A stretch of DNA of 64,000 bases, taken from the NCBI GenBank assembly GCA_039969355.1, contig JBDVOA010000040.1:1-64000 (forward strand), read 5' to 3'. A program made the translations under genes and the position numbers. This DNA is from JL08 sp039969355 (GTDB taxonomy: Bacteria; Pseudomonadota; Alphaproteobacteria; Rhodobacterales; Rhodobacteraceae). Position 1 is the stretch's first letter. The number at the start of each line of letters is the position of its first letter. Below are positions 1-7,674 of the stretch, piece by piece. The notes beneath the pieces are model-generated. The model did no database searches and was not told the origin of the DNA. It was given only the letters and a program-made list of their open reading frames with translations.

Positions 1-2
1 CG

Positions 3-101
3 TACTCATCTATCGAGACAGGTGCAACCAACTTGACTTCCCAGACGTCTACTTTCCTGGGCAAGCAAGATCCTAACGCCTCTACTCCTACTACTCCTTA
101 A
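3..101 (+). CDS. 3' end of an unidentified gene
   Basis: An open frame enters from the left edge and ends in TAA at 99-101, giving about 32 residues rich in Ser/Thr and ending in NASTPTTP. It is followed 25 bases later by a strong intrinsic terminator, which supports this being the true end of a plus-strand gene. The visible piece is too short to name a family. Confidence 0.3.
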   Translation, partial: YSSIETGATNLTSQTSTFLGKQDPNASTPTTP

Positions 102-126
102 TAATTCGGCCTAACAACAAATCAGA

Positions 127-163
127 GGCCGCATCCTGAAATATGGATGCGGCCTTTCTTTTT
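127..163 (+). terminator. Rho-independent terminator
   Basis: A perfect 10-bp stem (127-136 with 145-154) with an 8-base loop is followed by TTTCTTTTT. It sits just after the partial gene at the left edge. Confidence 0.85.
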
Positions 164-276
164 GAGAAACGTCGGGGATTCACCAACTCTTCATCAGTGG
201 GGCAGAGTCGTAGATTGAGGCGCTAAGGTTCACGCTTTGCTATCTCTCTGAACGGTGTGATAGAGAAAAATCCGAG

Positions 277-741
277 ATGAAGCGATACCTTACCTACCTG
301 TTATTGGCCGTCACCGGCCTATGTCTTGGTGTCGTTGTGCTTGCAACCATGAGCAGTACGCTCGTTGGTGTTGTGCCAGCCGAAAATCTGGTAATCTGTG
401 GTGCACGCCAACCAAACACGAGCGACAAGACATGCATTGTGGATGGCGATACGCCTTGGTTGAACAGTGTGATTATCAGACTCAAAGACTTCGACACGCC
501 CGAGTCGCGCACCAATATCTGCGGCGGCTTCGCCTAGATTGATCTGGCCCGTGCGGCGACAGACCGATTGCAAGAACTCCTAAATAGTAACTCTTGGACC
601 ATCGAGACTTTCGGTATGGACGGATCTGGCAAACGCCGCCTTGCGACCATCAAGATTGCGGGGGAGGACGTTGGTGACATCCTAATCCGTGAACGGCTTG
701 CTCAACGCCGGCCAGACGGCGAAGAATTTTGGTGCGACTGA
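277..741 (+). pseudogene. SNase-like thermonuclease-fold protein interrupted by an amber stop
   Basis: The first 86 codons give a hydrophobic signal or anchor segment, then an SNase-like core with DGDT (residues 57-60) and IRLKDFDTPES. TAG at 535-537 stops it. The same frame continues without another stop for 68 codons to TGA at 739-741, and that part reads like the rest of the fold: an Ala/Leu-rich helix, a Gly-Lys-Arg turn and a C-terminal strand/helix. A single change such as GAG to TAG would explain the break. The nuclease catalytic Arg/Glu set is not clearly present, so it may never have been an active nuclease. Either a pseudogene or, less likely, a sequencing error or stop readthrough. 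Confidence 0.6.
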
Positions 742-744
742 CTT

Positions 745-1128
745 TTGAACAGGCAGTCACTGCCCCGCGCTCAACAGCAAGCGCCGCAAAGTTGTGAGAT
801 GAATGCTAGCGACTCATTGTATGTTCGCATTATGTTCTTGATCATGCCGTACGAACCGCTGGTGCTGGAATTGAAAGGACGGATTAGATTATCGCACCTG
901 ACAGCGCGCGATGTGGTCGTCGTTCTCTGTCCAGTGTGCCATCGGAATTGGCGGGTCGCGCCACATGTCCTTTATGACCGATACCATGAGTATCAGCCCA
1001 TCGAGGTCATCGCCAAGGACTTCAAGTGCAGACGGTGCAATCATGGAGACCCTATGTATTGGCATCTTGAAAGGGCCACGGGACATGAGTTTCCGCGAGC
1101 AGCTCAGCAAGCTTTTCAACCAGCATAA
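745..1128 (+). CDS. Small protein with two CxxC pairs (zinc-ribbon-like)
   Basis: An open frame directly after the broken SNase-like gene encodes a C-terminal half with CPVCHRNWRV and, about 30 residues on, CRRCNHGDP, the spacing of a four-cysteine zinc knuckle. The start is unclear: TTG at 745 and ATGs at 799, 832 and 844 are all in frame and none has a good ribosome binding site. The location in a decayed accessory region means it could be a remnant. No function can be assigned beyond likely zinc binding. Confidence 0.4.
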   Translation: MNRQSLPRAQQQAPQSCEMNASDSLYVRIMFLIMPYEPLVLELKGRIRLSHLTARDVVVVLCPVCHRNWRVAPHVLYDRYHEYQPIEVIAKDFKCRRCNHGDPMYWHLERATGHEFPRAAQQAFQPA

Positions 1129-1537
1129 TGGTGGACGGGTTGTTGTGGGCGACCACCCCCAAGTTTCTGTTGGTGACACGCGAAACTGCGTATGGGGATG
1201 GCCGCGAGAGGTCGAAATCAGCACCCATCCAACCAATAAACACCTCTCGCCCTCTAGTTTACGGCAAAGCACTCTTTTGGTCTTTGACGTGGGTCACACT
1301 GTAGTCATTGAATTGTAGATTCTGTGCGCGCACAGATGCAGCGCAATGGCCAAGTCTACAGAGCGACTCTGCGTAGCAAAAGGAAGAGTGAGAATATCGC
1401 ATCTGAAGAGCGCAGTGAGAAAAACACTTTAGGTGTCGATAACAGGCGCTTTGGTGGCATCTTCCTGCTGACGTCAATAAAACTGCTCACGCGTTCAAGT
1501 TTGAAGGTCGGGTTCATGCATCGACTACGCTAACTCC
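1129..1537. other. 409-base stretch without a supported gene
   Basis: Short overlapping open frames occur on both strands but none has a recognisable domain, a good ribosome binding site or a partner. It is best read as eroded accessory DNA. Confidence 0.4.
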
Positions 1538-1771
1538 GTGCAACGGGCGCATGACGCGCCGAGATGCACTACCCGTTCAAAACGCTCCGGCCTTCTGTGC
1601 AAATCCCCCGCTGTCAGAGGGTGGGACGTATGCAGGATGCACGGTGCGGGTGGCGGTGCGCCGTCGGGTTCTGCGCATCCGAATTATCGGAATGGGCTGC
1701 GCAGCCAGGAACTGCAGCAGATGCGGTGGATGGTTTCTTTTCTCGGTAAGGGAGCGCTAAAGCTTAGCTAA
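1538..1771 (+). CDS. Small Cys/HGG-type protein, copy 1 (possibly truncated)
   Basis: The frame begins at GTG 1538 and encodes a Cys...Cys...CRMHG arrangement followed by a Gly/Pro stretch and HPNYRNGLRSQEL. This resembles the small CRxHGG proteins often seen beside integrases and phage terminases. A second diverged copy at 3731-3985 matches it over about 55 residues in the same order (SKRSxLLCKSPAVRGW, CRMHGAGGGAP, RSQEL). Copy 1 ends abruptly after SFLGKGALKLS, earlier than copy 2. The conserved coding frame in both copies argues for a once-functional gene; current function is unknown. Confidence 0.45.
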   Translation: MQRAHDAPRCTTRSKRSGLLCKSPAVRGWDVCRMHGAGGGAPSGSAHPNYRNGLRSQELQQMRWMVSFLGKGALKLS

Positions 1772-1836
1772 GACGTTGGCAACATGCCAGCTTCCAGAAT
1801 GACACCAATCACCTGGCTAGTGTCCGCACAAAGTTA

Positions 1837-2949
1837 CTATCTTTCGTTTAGAATATTTTGAATGTCTTTGAAAAACAAAGTTTCACTTATGCTTTCAGCC
1901 ACTATCTTGTGACCTAGTCTATTCCAATGAAAGTCGTATTTGAAATTAAAAGAGCGTTCGAATTGAAACCAATGTCTTAGGAAGATTGGATGCATGTCTA
2001 ACACTGTGAACTTTTTGAAACCACTTGCCTTGTCAAGAAAGTACCCAAAAGAAATATTATAAAATCGATCCATATTTCTTTCTATACCTCCATTATAGAT
2101 TGAGCGCCTATCTCCATCGACAACAAATAAAACAGGTTTGCCATTGACGATCTCTTCCATTTTAGTGAGGAATATGTCTATCGCATATTTCGCATCATCG
2201 ATTCTACTTTGAGACGGTTTGTATCTGACGGTATTCTTCTCAATTTTCTCCGCATCGCCATTTACCCAGCGTTTTTTTAGGTTTTCAAATTGAAAACGGA
2301 TCTTCAGATCTAGGATTAAGTATCGCAAAAATGCACTTTTTCTTGCCACGACTTCTAACGCAGTTGGTGAATAGTCGACTCTCTCAAGCCCTCCATCAGA
2401 AGAGAAGTAATGAAAGCCAGGGCTTCCCTTATATCGAAAAAAAGACTGATCAAAGTCGTTTTCGATTACAATGAATATATAGGCATTTGGAGAAAATTCT
2501 TCTGATGCAAATTTGGCAAAAGCAACGTATTGCGATAGTGGTGAACCGCCCACTCCAATTGGATAAAAATCCATCTCTTGGTAGGACGACGATAATACAC
2601 CATGAAAAGAATGTTCGTTACGAACCTGTATAGCTTCAACGTAACTGTCACCCACTATAGCCACCAAGGGTTTATCTATTTCACGCGTAACATCAAAATT
2701 ATTATCGGTGGCATAACCATAATTGTTAATATGTTTCGTAATAACGTGTGAAAAATCAGAGCCAATCTGCTTGTTTACTTTTCTATTTTTGGCAAACTTT
2801 AAAACTGGCTCCTGTTCGTTTACGCTAGCGGACTTTAGTGAGTCCGAGACAGGTAGAAAATTAAAAGTAATCTCCAGTAGCAAAAATGAAACGAAAATTA
2901 AATACGCCATGTATTTGACAAAAGAAACAAATTTACTGATCAAGCTCAT
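1837..2949 (-). CDS. SGNH/GDSL-hydrolase-like membrane-anchored protein
   Basis: From ATG at 2949 (preceded by GGGGA) the protein is 370 aa: a membrane anchor at residues 10-30, a Gly-Asp-Ser nucleophile motif at 100-102 (VAIVGDSYVEA) and a C-terminal Asp-x-His near 339-341 (DFHWNRLGH), the two ends of an SGNH hydrolase site. Such proteins often add or remove acyl groups on surface polysaccharide outside the inner membrane. An ATG at 2961 is an alternative start. The gene is much richer in A+T than its neighbours, suggesting transfer. The DUF5989 gene just upstream on the same strand is a known companion of SGNH proteins in polysaccharide loci. Substrate unknown. Confidence 0.65.
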   Translation of the reverse strand: MSLISKFVSFVKYMAYLIFVSFLLLEITFNFLPVSDSLKSASVNEQEPVLKFAKNRKVNKQIGSDFSHVITKHINNYGYATDNNFDVTREIDKPLVAIVGDSYVEAIQVRNEHSFHGVLSSSYQEMDFYPIGVGGSPLSQYVAFAKFASEEFSPNAYIFIVIENDFDQSFFRYKGSPGFHYFSSDGGLERVDYSPTALEVVARKSAFLRYLILDLKIRFQFENLKKRWVNGDAEKIEKNTVRYKPSQSRIDDAKYAIDIFLTKMEEIVNGKPVLFVVDGDRRSIYNGGIERNMDRFYNISFGYFLDKASGFKKFTVLDMHPIFLRHWFQFERSFNFKYDFHWNRLGHKIVAESISETLFFKDIQNILNER

Positions 2950-3082
2950 AGCGTTCCCCATAACTTTCTTTCGATGACTCGTCTTGTAGGCACTTTCTAA
3001 GGAATTGAATTCCGACAGCCAACATATCTGAGTCTGTTCCAAAGGCGGATATGCCCAAAATATACATAAGAAAAGCTTATTC

Positions 3083-3232
3083 TTAGAACAGCGTATAGAT
3101 GAATGGTGCAACCGCTGAGCCTTGTGCCAATATCAAAATTCCACCCAAAATCAGCATGAAGAAAATGATAGGTGCCAACCACAGTTTCTTCCGTAACGTC
3201 AGAAAAGCCCACAGCTCTTTGATAATTTCCAT
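3083..3232 (-). CDS. DUF5989 family small membrane protein
   Basis: About 49 aa from ATG 3232, with the pattern ELWAFLTLRKKLWLAPII, a hydrophobic helix and the ending GSAVAPFIYTLF, which matches what I know of DUF5989. The family commonly lies with NodU-type carbamoyltransferase, SxtJ-like and SGNH genes in exopolysaccharide loci; here only the SGNH gene remains. The open frame extends upstream to a TTG at 3298, but the conserved part begins near MEIIKELW. Role unknown. Confidence 0.6.
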   Translation of the reverse strand: MEIIKELWAFLTLRKKLWLAPIIFFMLILGGILILAQGSAVAPFIYTLF

Positions 3233-3346
3233 TAGCCGATATACCCCAAGTAGCTTAGGAATTGAGAAGATGTTGCCTCGCTGGGCCTGTTTTGGCAAGG
3301 TCGTCGCTGGCTGGCTTGGTTATTTGGCCGTGGCCACCCGGCCCGG

Positions 3347-3655
3347 CTAATCCACCCCTTCCAGCGACTGGATATATGCGACGAGGTCGTCGACTTCGTC
3401 CGGCGAATGCATCATCGCCCAAGCTGGCATCGACGAATGCATCGTCGGAAACATAATCCGCATCTGAATCTGTTCGGCGGCGCGGAAGGCCGCGATCGAG
3501 GCAAAGCTTGGCGGCATGGTTTTCATCTCGCCGCCGACCGAGATGTCATGGCAGCGTACGCACCATTCTCCGGCAAGGGACGCACCGTTGGCGACGTCCG
3601 CCAAGGCGCCCGTGGCCGTCAGCAGCCCCATGGCGAGGGTTATGGCAAATCTCAT
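3347..3655 (-). CDS. Small class I c-type cytochrome
   Basis: 102 aa from ATG 3655, which has GGAGG five bases upstream. Residues 1-20 form a signal peptide. The haem site is CVRCH (C32, C35, H36), and a Met-rich segment near 75-85 (MHSSMPAWAMM) offers the axial Met ligand before a final helix. It should be an exported electron carrier in the periplasm. Base composition is like the core genome, unlike the AT-rich genes next to it. No partner oxidase or dehydrogenase is adjacent, so the redox partner is unknown. Confidence 0.85.
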   Translation of the reverse strand: MRFAITLAMGLLTATGALADVANGASLAGEWCVRCHDISVGGEMKTMPPSFASIAAFRAAEQIQMRIMFPTMHSSMPAWAMMHSPDEVDDLVAYIQSLEGVD

Positions 3656-3730
3656 AGCATCCTCCCCTGCCATAGGAAGTGTATCAAACCGACGCGCGCG
3701 ATGCCTTGATGCAAGTCAAGCAAGCGCTGG

Positions 3731-3985
3731 GTGGGTGGTTCTTGGTCGTCTGCAGCGCGGGCTAAAAACACAGCCCATTCAAAGCGCTCTCGTCTTCTGT
3801 GCAAATCCCCAGCGGTCCGAGGGTGGCACGTTTGCCGTATGCACGGTGCCGGTGGCGGCGCGCCAGCAGGGAAGGAACATCCAAATTTTCGCCATGGGCT
3901 GCGCAGCCAAGAACTGCGACAAATTCGCCAATTGGCATCTCTTCTCAACAGAGCGGCTCACGACGCTTTTGAAGAGCCGGGATAG
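3731..3985 (+). CDS. Small Cys/HGG-type protein, copy 2 (probably a remnant)
   Basis: Homologue of the 1538-1771 gene. It keeps LLCKSPAVRGW, CRMHGAGGGAP, HPNFRHGLRSQEL and a longer C-terminus ending AHDAFEEPG. The N-terminal Cys of copy 1 is missing because the upstream part diverges. Both copies are on the plus strand about 2.2 kb apart and flank the SGNH/DUF5989/cytochrome segment. No clear start or ribosome binding site. Confidence 0.4.
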   Translation: MGGSWSSAARAKNTAHSKRSRLLCKSPAVRGWHVCRMHGAGGGAPAGKEHPNFRHGLRSQELRQIRQLASLLNRAAHDAFEEPG

Positions 3986-4284
3986 CGACCCCGATGGCCG
4001 CTTTTGTCGATAGCGATCGAGGGCCATGACGGCAAAGCGGGACAAAGCTGTCCTGACGGGCGGGAGGAATGGAACTTTTTTGAGAGCCGTCGCTAATGCG
4101 TCATCTCCGCGACGAAAAACTTTCTAGCAATCAAGCTGTTAACAGCGGTAGGTACCAATGCTTGCCTCCAACATAGCGAGATAATTCAACAAACAAGAGA
4201 AAGATCGAAATGGTCGAATTCTATTCTCTTCCGCCCTTTTCCTCCCTAAACGTGTCTCCATGAATACTATTTGGAGGTTGGAAT

Positions 4285-4425
4285 ATGATAATGTTCTGGA
4301 CTGGAGTATTTCTCCAAACCTTAGCCAATCTGATGCTCGGAATCGGTGGCATGTTAATTGCCTTTTATACATTGCCGGACGACCACCTACACCTCATCAG
4401 AAACAGCGTTCACTATCCTTCTTAG
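4285..4425 (+). CDS. Possible 46-aa single-helix membrane peptide
   Basis: ATG at 4285 lies seven bases after a clear GGAGG (4273-4277). The product has one hydrophobic helix over residues 3-30 (Phe/Leu/Gly/Met rich) and a short polar His-containing tail, ending at TAG 4425. Evidence is only the ribosome binding site and the membrane-helix composition; I recognise no family. It lies in otherwise eroded DNA, so chance is possible. Confidence 0.35.
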   Translation: MIMFWTGVFLQTLANLMLGIGGMLIAFYTLPDDHLHLIRNSVHYPS

Positions 4426-4588
4426 ATCAACGGGTTAGAGGTTAGAAAATGGGGGCAAAGAGACGAAGCGGTTTTGATAAACAATCAAAGTTTTCAAAAG
4501 AACCGACAGGTGCAGCTCCACTGTTAATACATTGAAAAAACAGGCGACCAGCGCAACAATATGCTCGACTTCAGATGCTTAAATCCGA

Positions 4589-4771
4589 ATGCAATGCGGG
4601 GAACATGCAAGCCTGCCGTTCGTGGTCAGCGCCGCTGAGACCGTGACCGGCAAAGTGACCAAAGCCCGCGACGCCGACACGGTGGTCGTCAAGGGGCTTC
4701 CAATCCGCCTGAATGGCATTGACACGCCCGAAAACGACACTCTGGCAGGTGACTACCCATATTTTCAATGA
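4589..4771 (+). pseudogene. Truncated SNase-like (thermonuclease) N-terminal fragment
   Basis: The frame holds the first half of an SNase domain: TVTGKVTKARDADTVVV, then GLPIRLNGIDTPEND, which matches the usual metal-binding loop (GDT is ADT here) and the IRLxGIDxPE strand. Homology stops abruptly at ENDTLAG and the frame ends at TGA 4771, so the catalytic second half is gone. No convincing start codon with a ribosome binding site is visible. Confidence 0.6.
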
Positions 4772-4824
4772 GTCGATTGCGCGTTGGAAGCTAACGTGCG
4801 CTTTGATATCGAGCCAGCCTGTAG

Positions 4825-5058
4825 GCGGCAAGCAAACGGGAGCGGCTGGGGCAGGCTGTGAGGTCATTGGGCGCACCGATTCCGAGAACACCAAAACTGA
4901 ATCGCTGGCACACCTATCTGCGAAAGCGCGAACAAGTCAGGCAGGCGGAAGCAAAGTATCTGGCTTTCATGATGGGTTGAATTGGGGCGGATTCGAGTAA
5001 AACGGGTCTGACAGTGGAGTTGGTCAAGAATTACATTGGTGCGTCAGTAGAGGATTAA
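4825..5058 (+). pseudogene. Unidentified degraded coding remnant
   Basis: The frame from 4825 reads as a plausible Arg/Glu-rich helical protein (RERLGQAVRSLGAPIP, then YLRKREQVRQAEAKYLAFMM). It is stopped by TGA at 4978-4980 and continues in the same frame (TGLTVELVKNYIGASVED) to TAA 5056-5058. No start is present. The protein-like composition on both sides of one stop suggests a decayed 3' end of a gene. Family not recognised. Confidence 0.35.
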
Positions 5059-5064
5059 TAAACG

Positions 5065-5085
5065 GGGGATAAATCAGGGGATAAA
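5065..5085 (+). repeat. Short direct repeat beside the tRNA
   Basis: GGGGATAAA occurs at 5065-5073 and again at 5077-5085 (12-base period), about 50 bases from the tRNA-Thr 3' end. It could be a recombinase arm site of an integrated element, or chance. Confidence 0.3.
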
Positions 5086-5136
5086 ATGGTCGTTATTAAT
5101 AATAACTGTTAAATATCAATATTTTACCAATTAAAG

Positions 5137-5212
5137 TGGTGCCCCCACACGGACTCGAACCGCGGACCTATTGATTACAAATCAATTGCTCTACCAGCTG
5201 AGCTATAGGGGC
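5137..5212 (-). tRNA. tRNA-Thr (anticodon UGU)
   Basis: On the minus strand a full cloverleaf can be drawn: acceptor stem GCCCCTA/TGGGGGC, D arm GCTCAGCTGGTAGAGC, anticodon stem ATTGA/TCAAT enclosing TTTGTAA (anticodon TGT), T arm with GGTTCGAGTCC, discriminator A and an encoded CCA end. Its 3' end faces the decayed accessory region at the left of the window, the usual side for island integration. Confidence 0.95.
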
Positions 5213-5351
5213 ACTTCGGGTCGATTTAGTGCCATTAGGCGCGCTCTGCAAGACAAAAAAACCTTCGTCTGCCACATGTCGGAAACGGGTTTCGCCCAAC
5301 GTTAAAATAGATATACTCGCCACCTGACACATTCTCTTCTTCCGGAGCATC

Positions 5352-6227
5352 ATGCAGGTCATACTACACACCGGCGCGCATTGCACTGACGAAGACCGTT
5401 TGCTGAAATCTCTGTTAAAAAACAGGGATCTGTGCGCGAAGCAAGGGACAGCCGTGCCGGGCCCGGGTAAATTCCGCAGGCTTATGCGCGAGACGCTGAT
5501 GGCAATGCGAGACGCGCCACCGGACGATGGTGCCAGAGAGGTTCTTCTGGACGCCATGGTGGATGGTGAGCAACCAAAACGGGTTGTCCTGTCCCATCTT
5601 TACTTATTCGGAGCGCCACGCACTGCGGTACGCAATGGATTTCTTTATCCCAATGCGATCGAGGTCCTTCAGCATGTGCAGCAATTGTTCCCGGATGACG
5701 AAATTGAAATGTTCATGGGTCTTCGCGATCTATCTGGTTTTTTGCCCGCCGTATTTGCACTGTCGCCCAAGGAGCAGATGATTGAGTTTCTGGGAGGCGT
5801 AGATCCACGGGAAATGCGTTGGTCGGAAACCATAAGGCAAATCCGCCAGCAAGTTCCCAGCATCAGGATGACGCTTTGGTGCAATGAGGATACACCGCTG
5901 CTTTGGTCAGAAATCATTCGGGAAATGGCGGGACTCAGCTTTGATGCTGAGATCGAAGGCGCGTACGATCTGTTGGCCGAAATCATGAGCAAGGAGGGTA
6001 TGCGCCGATTTGAGGCCTATCTGTCGGCACACCCGGTCATGACCGAAATACAGCGCCGCCGCGTCATTGCGGCGTTTCTAGGTAAGTTTGCTCTTGAAGA
6101 TCAGATTGAGGAGGAACTGGATGTGGCTGGTTGGACCGAGGAACTGGTCGCTGAATTGGAGGGCATTTACGACGAGGATGTGGCCGAGATCAGTCAGATG
6201 CACGGAGTTCACATGATCATGCCGTAA
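5352..6227 (+). CDS. Hypothetical protein, weakly sulfotransferase-like N-terminus
   Basis: 291 aa, soluble, start ATG 5352 with CGGAGC five bases upstream. The N-terminus (VILHTGAHCTDEDRLLKSLL) resembles the start of P-loop sulfotransferase-like proteins (HIGTHKTGTT type), but the phosphate-binding Lys/Thr residues are not conserved. The rest is helical and acidic. It is transcribed away from the tRNA and stands alone. I think it is a lineage-specific Roseobacter protein; function unknown. Confidence 0.7.
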   Translation: MQVILHTGAHCTDEDRLLKSLLKNRDLCAKQGTAVPGPGKFRRLMRETLMAMRDAPPDDGAREVLLDAMVDGEQPKRVVLSHLYLFGAPRTAVRNGFLYPNAIEVLQHVQQLFPDDEIEMFMGLRDLSGFLPAVFALSPKEQMIEFLGGVDPREMRWSETIRQIRQQVPSIRMTLWCNEDTPLLWSEIIREMAGLSFDAEIEGAYDLLAEIMSKEGMRRFEAYLSAHPVMTEIQRRRVIAAFLGKFALEDQIEEELDVAGWTEELVAELEGIYDEDVAEISQMHGVHMIMP

Positions 6228-6463
6228 AGTGAGTTATCGTTTTAATGGCACGCCTATCTGGCAAAGACTAACCCGGCATGAACGCTGCATGAATCGGGGA
6301 AGAAGTGGCTAAAAGTTTGTGATCAGGCCATTAGACGAAGTCCGGCGAAACAATCTACAGTGATAACGCGTTCAAGCACTTCGTCGCCGACGGTCCTGAT
6401 CTTGCGGCAATTGCAGTTCTACTGATCAACAACCGTGAAGGTCGCTTGGGTACGCTGCACAGG

Positions 6464-6721
6464 TTACATCCCCAAAGCTTCCTTGTACATTTCCAGCACT
6501 GCTTCTTCTTCGGCAATATCGTTGGCGTCACGTTTGCGCAGGGCAATGATCTTGCGCATGACCTTGGTATCGTATCCGCGCCCCTTGGCCTCGGCCATTA
6601 CTTCTTTTTGGGCTTCCGCCAGATCTTTCTTTTCAGCTTCAAGGCGCTCTATCCGTTCGATGAACTGGCGTAACTCGTCTGCGGTCACTCGGTAACTGGC
6701 GTCAGTTGATGTATCGCTCAT
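6464..6721 (-). CDS. gapR: GapR-like DNA-binding protein (DUF2312)
   Basis: 85 aa, matching DUF2312 along its length: TADELRQFIERIERLEAEKK, then GYDTKVMRKIIALRKRDAND and EEAVLEMYKEALG. In Caulobacter, GapR is an essential nucleoid protein that clamps overtwisted DNA ahead of replication and transcription. The first half is a coiled coil for dimerisation and the second the DNA-clamping helices. A short N-terminal MSDTSTDAS tail precedes it. Monocistronic, as is common. Confidence 0.9.
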   Translation of the reverse strand: MSDTSTDASYRVTADELRQFIERIERLEAEKKDLAEAQKEVMAEAKGRGYDTKVMRKIIALRKRDANDIAEEEAVLEMYKEALGM

Positions 6722-6897
6722 CTCGTCGGTTCCTGGCTTGGTGGTTAGTGGATCAGCCTGTCACTATCGCTCTGCCCGGTTCGCTGCAAGTCCCCGTTCG
6801 ACTGCAATTGCTATGGTCGCTGCTTTTACCTCTCAGGCGCAGTGCAAGCTGGTTCAACAGGGTTGCAGAAGCGGGTCATCTGAGCTAGCGCACGATC

Positions 6898-7137
6898 ATG
6901 GAAAATGACGGCTTCACCATTTTTGACATTCTTATCTGGGCGGGAACGGCAGTTTCTCTGTTGGGGCTGGTTGGACTTGTGCTTTGCATTCTGCGTGTTG
7001 CGAAGGCACGTCGTGCAGGCCTATCCGACGACAGGTTACGCGCCGTCGTTCAGTCGGTTGTACCGCTAAACCTTGGCGCGTTGTTCTTATCAGTTGCTGG
7101 ATTAATGATGGTCGTTATCGGCGTGTTTCTGGGCTGA
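6898..7137 (+). CDS. Small two-helix membrane protein
   Basis: 79 aa with hydrophobic helices at about residues 10-35 and 57-78 separated by a basic loop (RVAKARRAGLSDDRLR). It is likely an inner-membrane protein with a short cytoplasmic loop. No recognisable domain. The ribosome binding site is weak, but frame and composition look genuine. Confidence 0.6.
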   Translation: MENDGFTIFDILIWAGTAVSLLGLVGLVLCILRVAKARRAGLSDDRLRAVVQSVVPLNLGALFLSVAGLMMVVIGVFLG

Positions 7138-7171
7138 CGATCCGATCAAACCGGCGCGCCAGCGACAGATA

Positions 7172-7387
7172 TTAGACCGGCATGTTGTCGAAACGCGCTT
7201 CGATAACCTCGTCCAACAATTCAGAATCAAGCTTTCGCAGATGAGCAGGTACCGGAACACCCTCTGACCTTAGCGTTACAAGTACGCGGTTGAATTCCGG
7301 TTGCATGCGCCGCCGGTTGACCGGACTCGCGCTGGCAATTTGGCGGCCCATGCTTTCGGCATTTTCACATAGCTGTAATCTGGTCAT
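7172..7387 (-). CDS. Small conserved hypothetical protein
   Basis: 71 aa from ATG 7387 (preceded by GGGGG), starting MTRLQLCENAESMGRQ. Helical, with SPVNRRRMQPEFNRVL in the middle and an acidic end. The longer frame to 7414 is unnecessary. It looks like a small soluble Roseobacter protein; function not known. Confidence 0.6.
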   Translation of the reverse strand: MTRLQLCENAESMGRQIASASPVNRRRMQPEFNRVLVTLRSEGVPVPAHLRKLDSELLDEVIEARFDNMPV

Positions 7388-7623
7388 GATTTCCCCCATT
7401 TGTGATCCGTGCATTCATTGCTACAGGGTATTTGTAACACAACTTTGGCGGTAGCGCGCCCCTAATTTCGGATCAATTTGTGCTTCCTCAATATCCGGCG
7501 ATGTCTTGCCCATGTGCAGTCGCAAAATCGCGTGTTCGCTCAAATGTCGCCTTTGCACGATTATGCCGCAGACAAATCGATGTTACATTGATGCAGATCA
7601 GGACACCTGGCCAATTTCATTTG

Positions 7624-7653
7624 CTAGACTTACCTGAATTTCTGTAAGTTTAG
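7624..7653. promoter_or_regulatory. 30-bp imperfect palindrome upstream of the persulfide operon
   Basis: CTAGACTTAC and GTAAGTTTAG form inverted arms (9 of 10 positions paired) around a 10-base spacer, 22 bases before the dioxygenase start. The position suits an operator for a redox- or persulfide-sensing repressor of the ArsR type (BigR/SqrR), which control such genes in related bacteria. No regulator gene is adjacent. The arms are seen; the binding protein is inferred. Confidence 0.5.
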
Positions 7654-7674
7654 TCAGAACCAGCGGAGCATATC

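Noticed and set aside
911..1318. 135-aa open frame on the plus strand
   Set aside because: Overlaps the CxxC-protein frame, has no ribosome site or recognisable domain, and is one of several random frames there.
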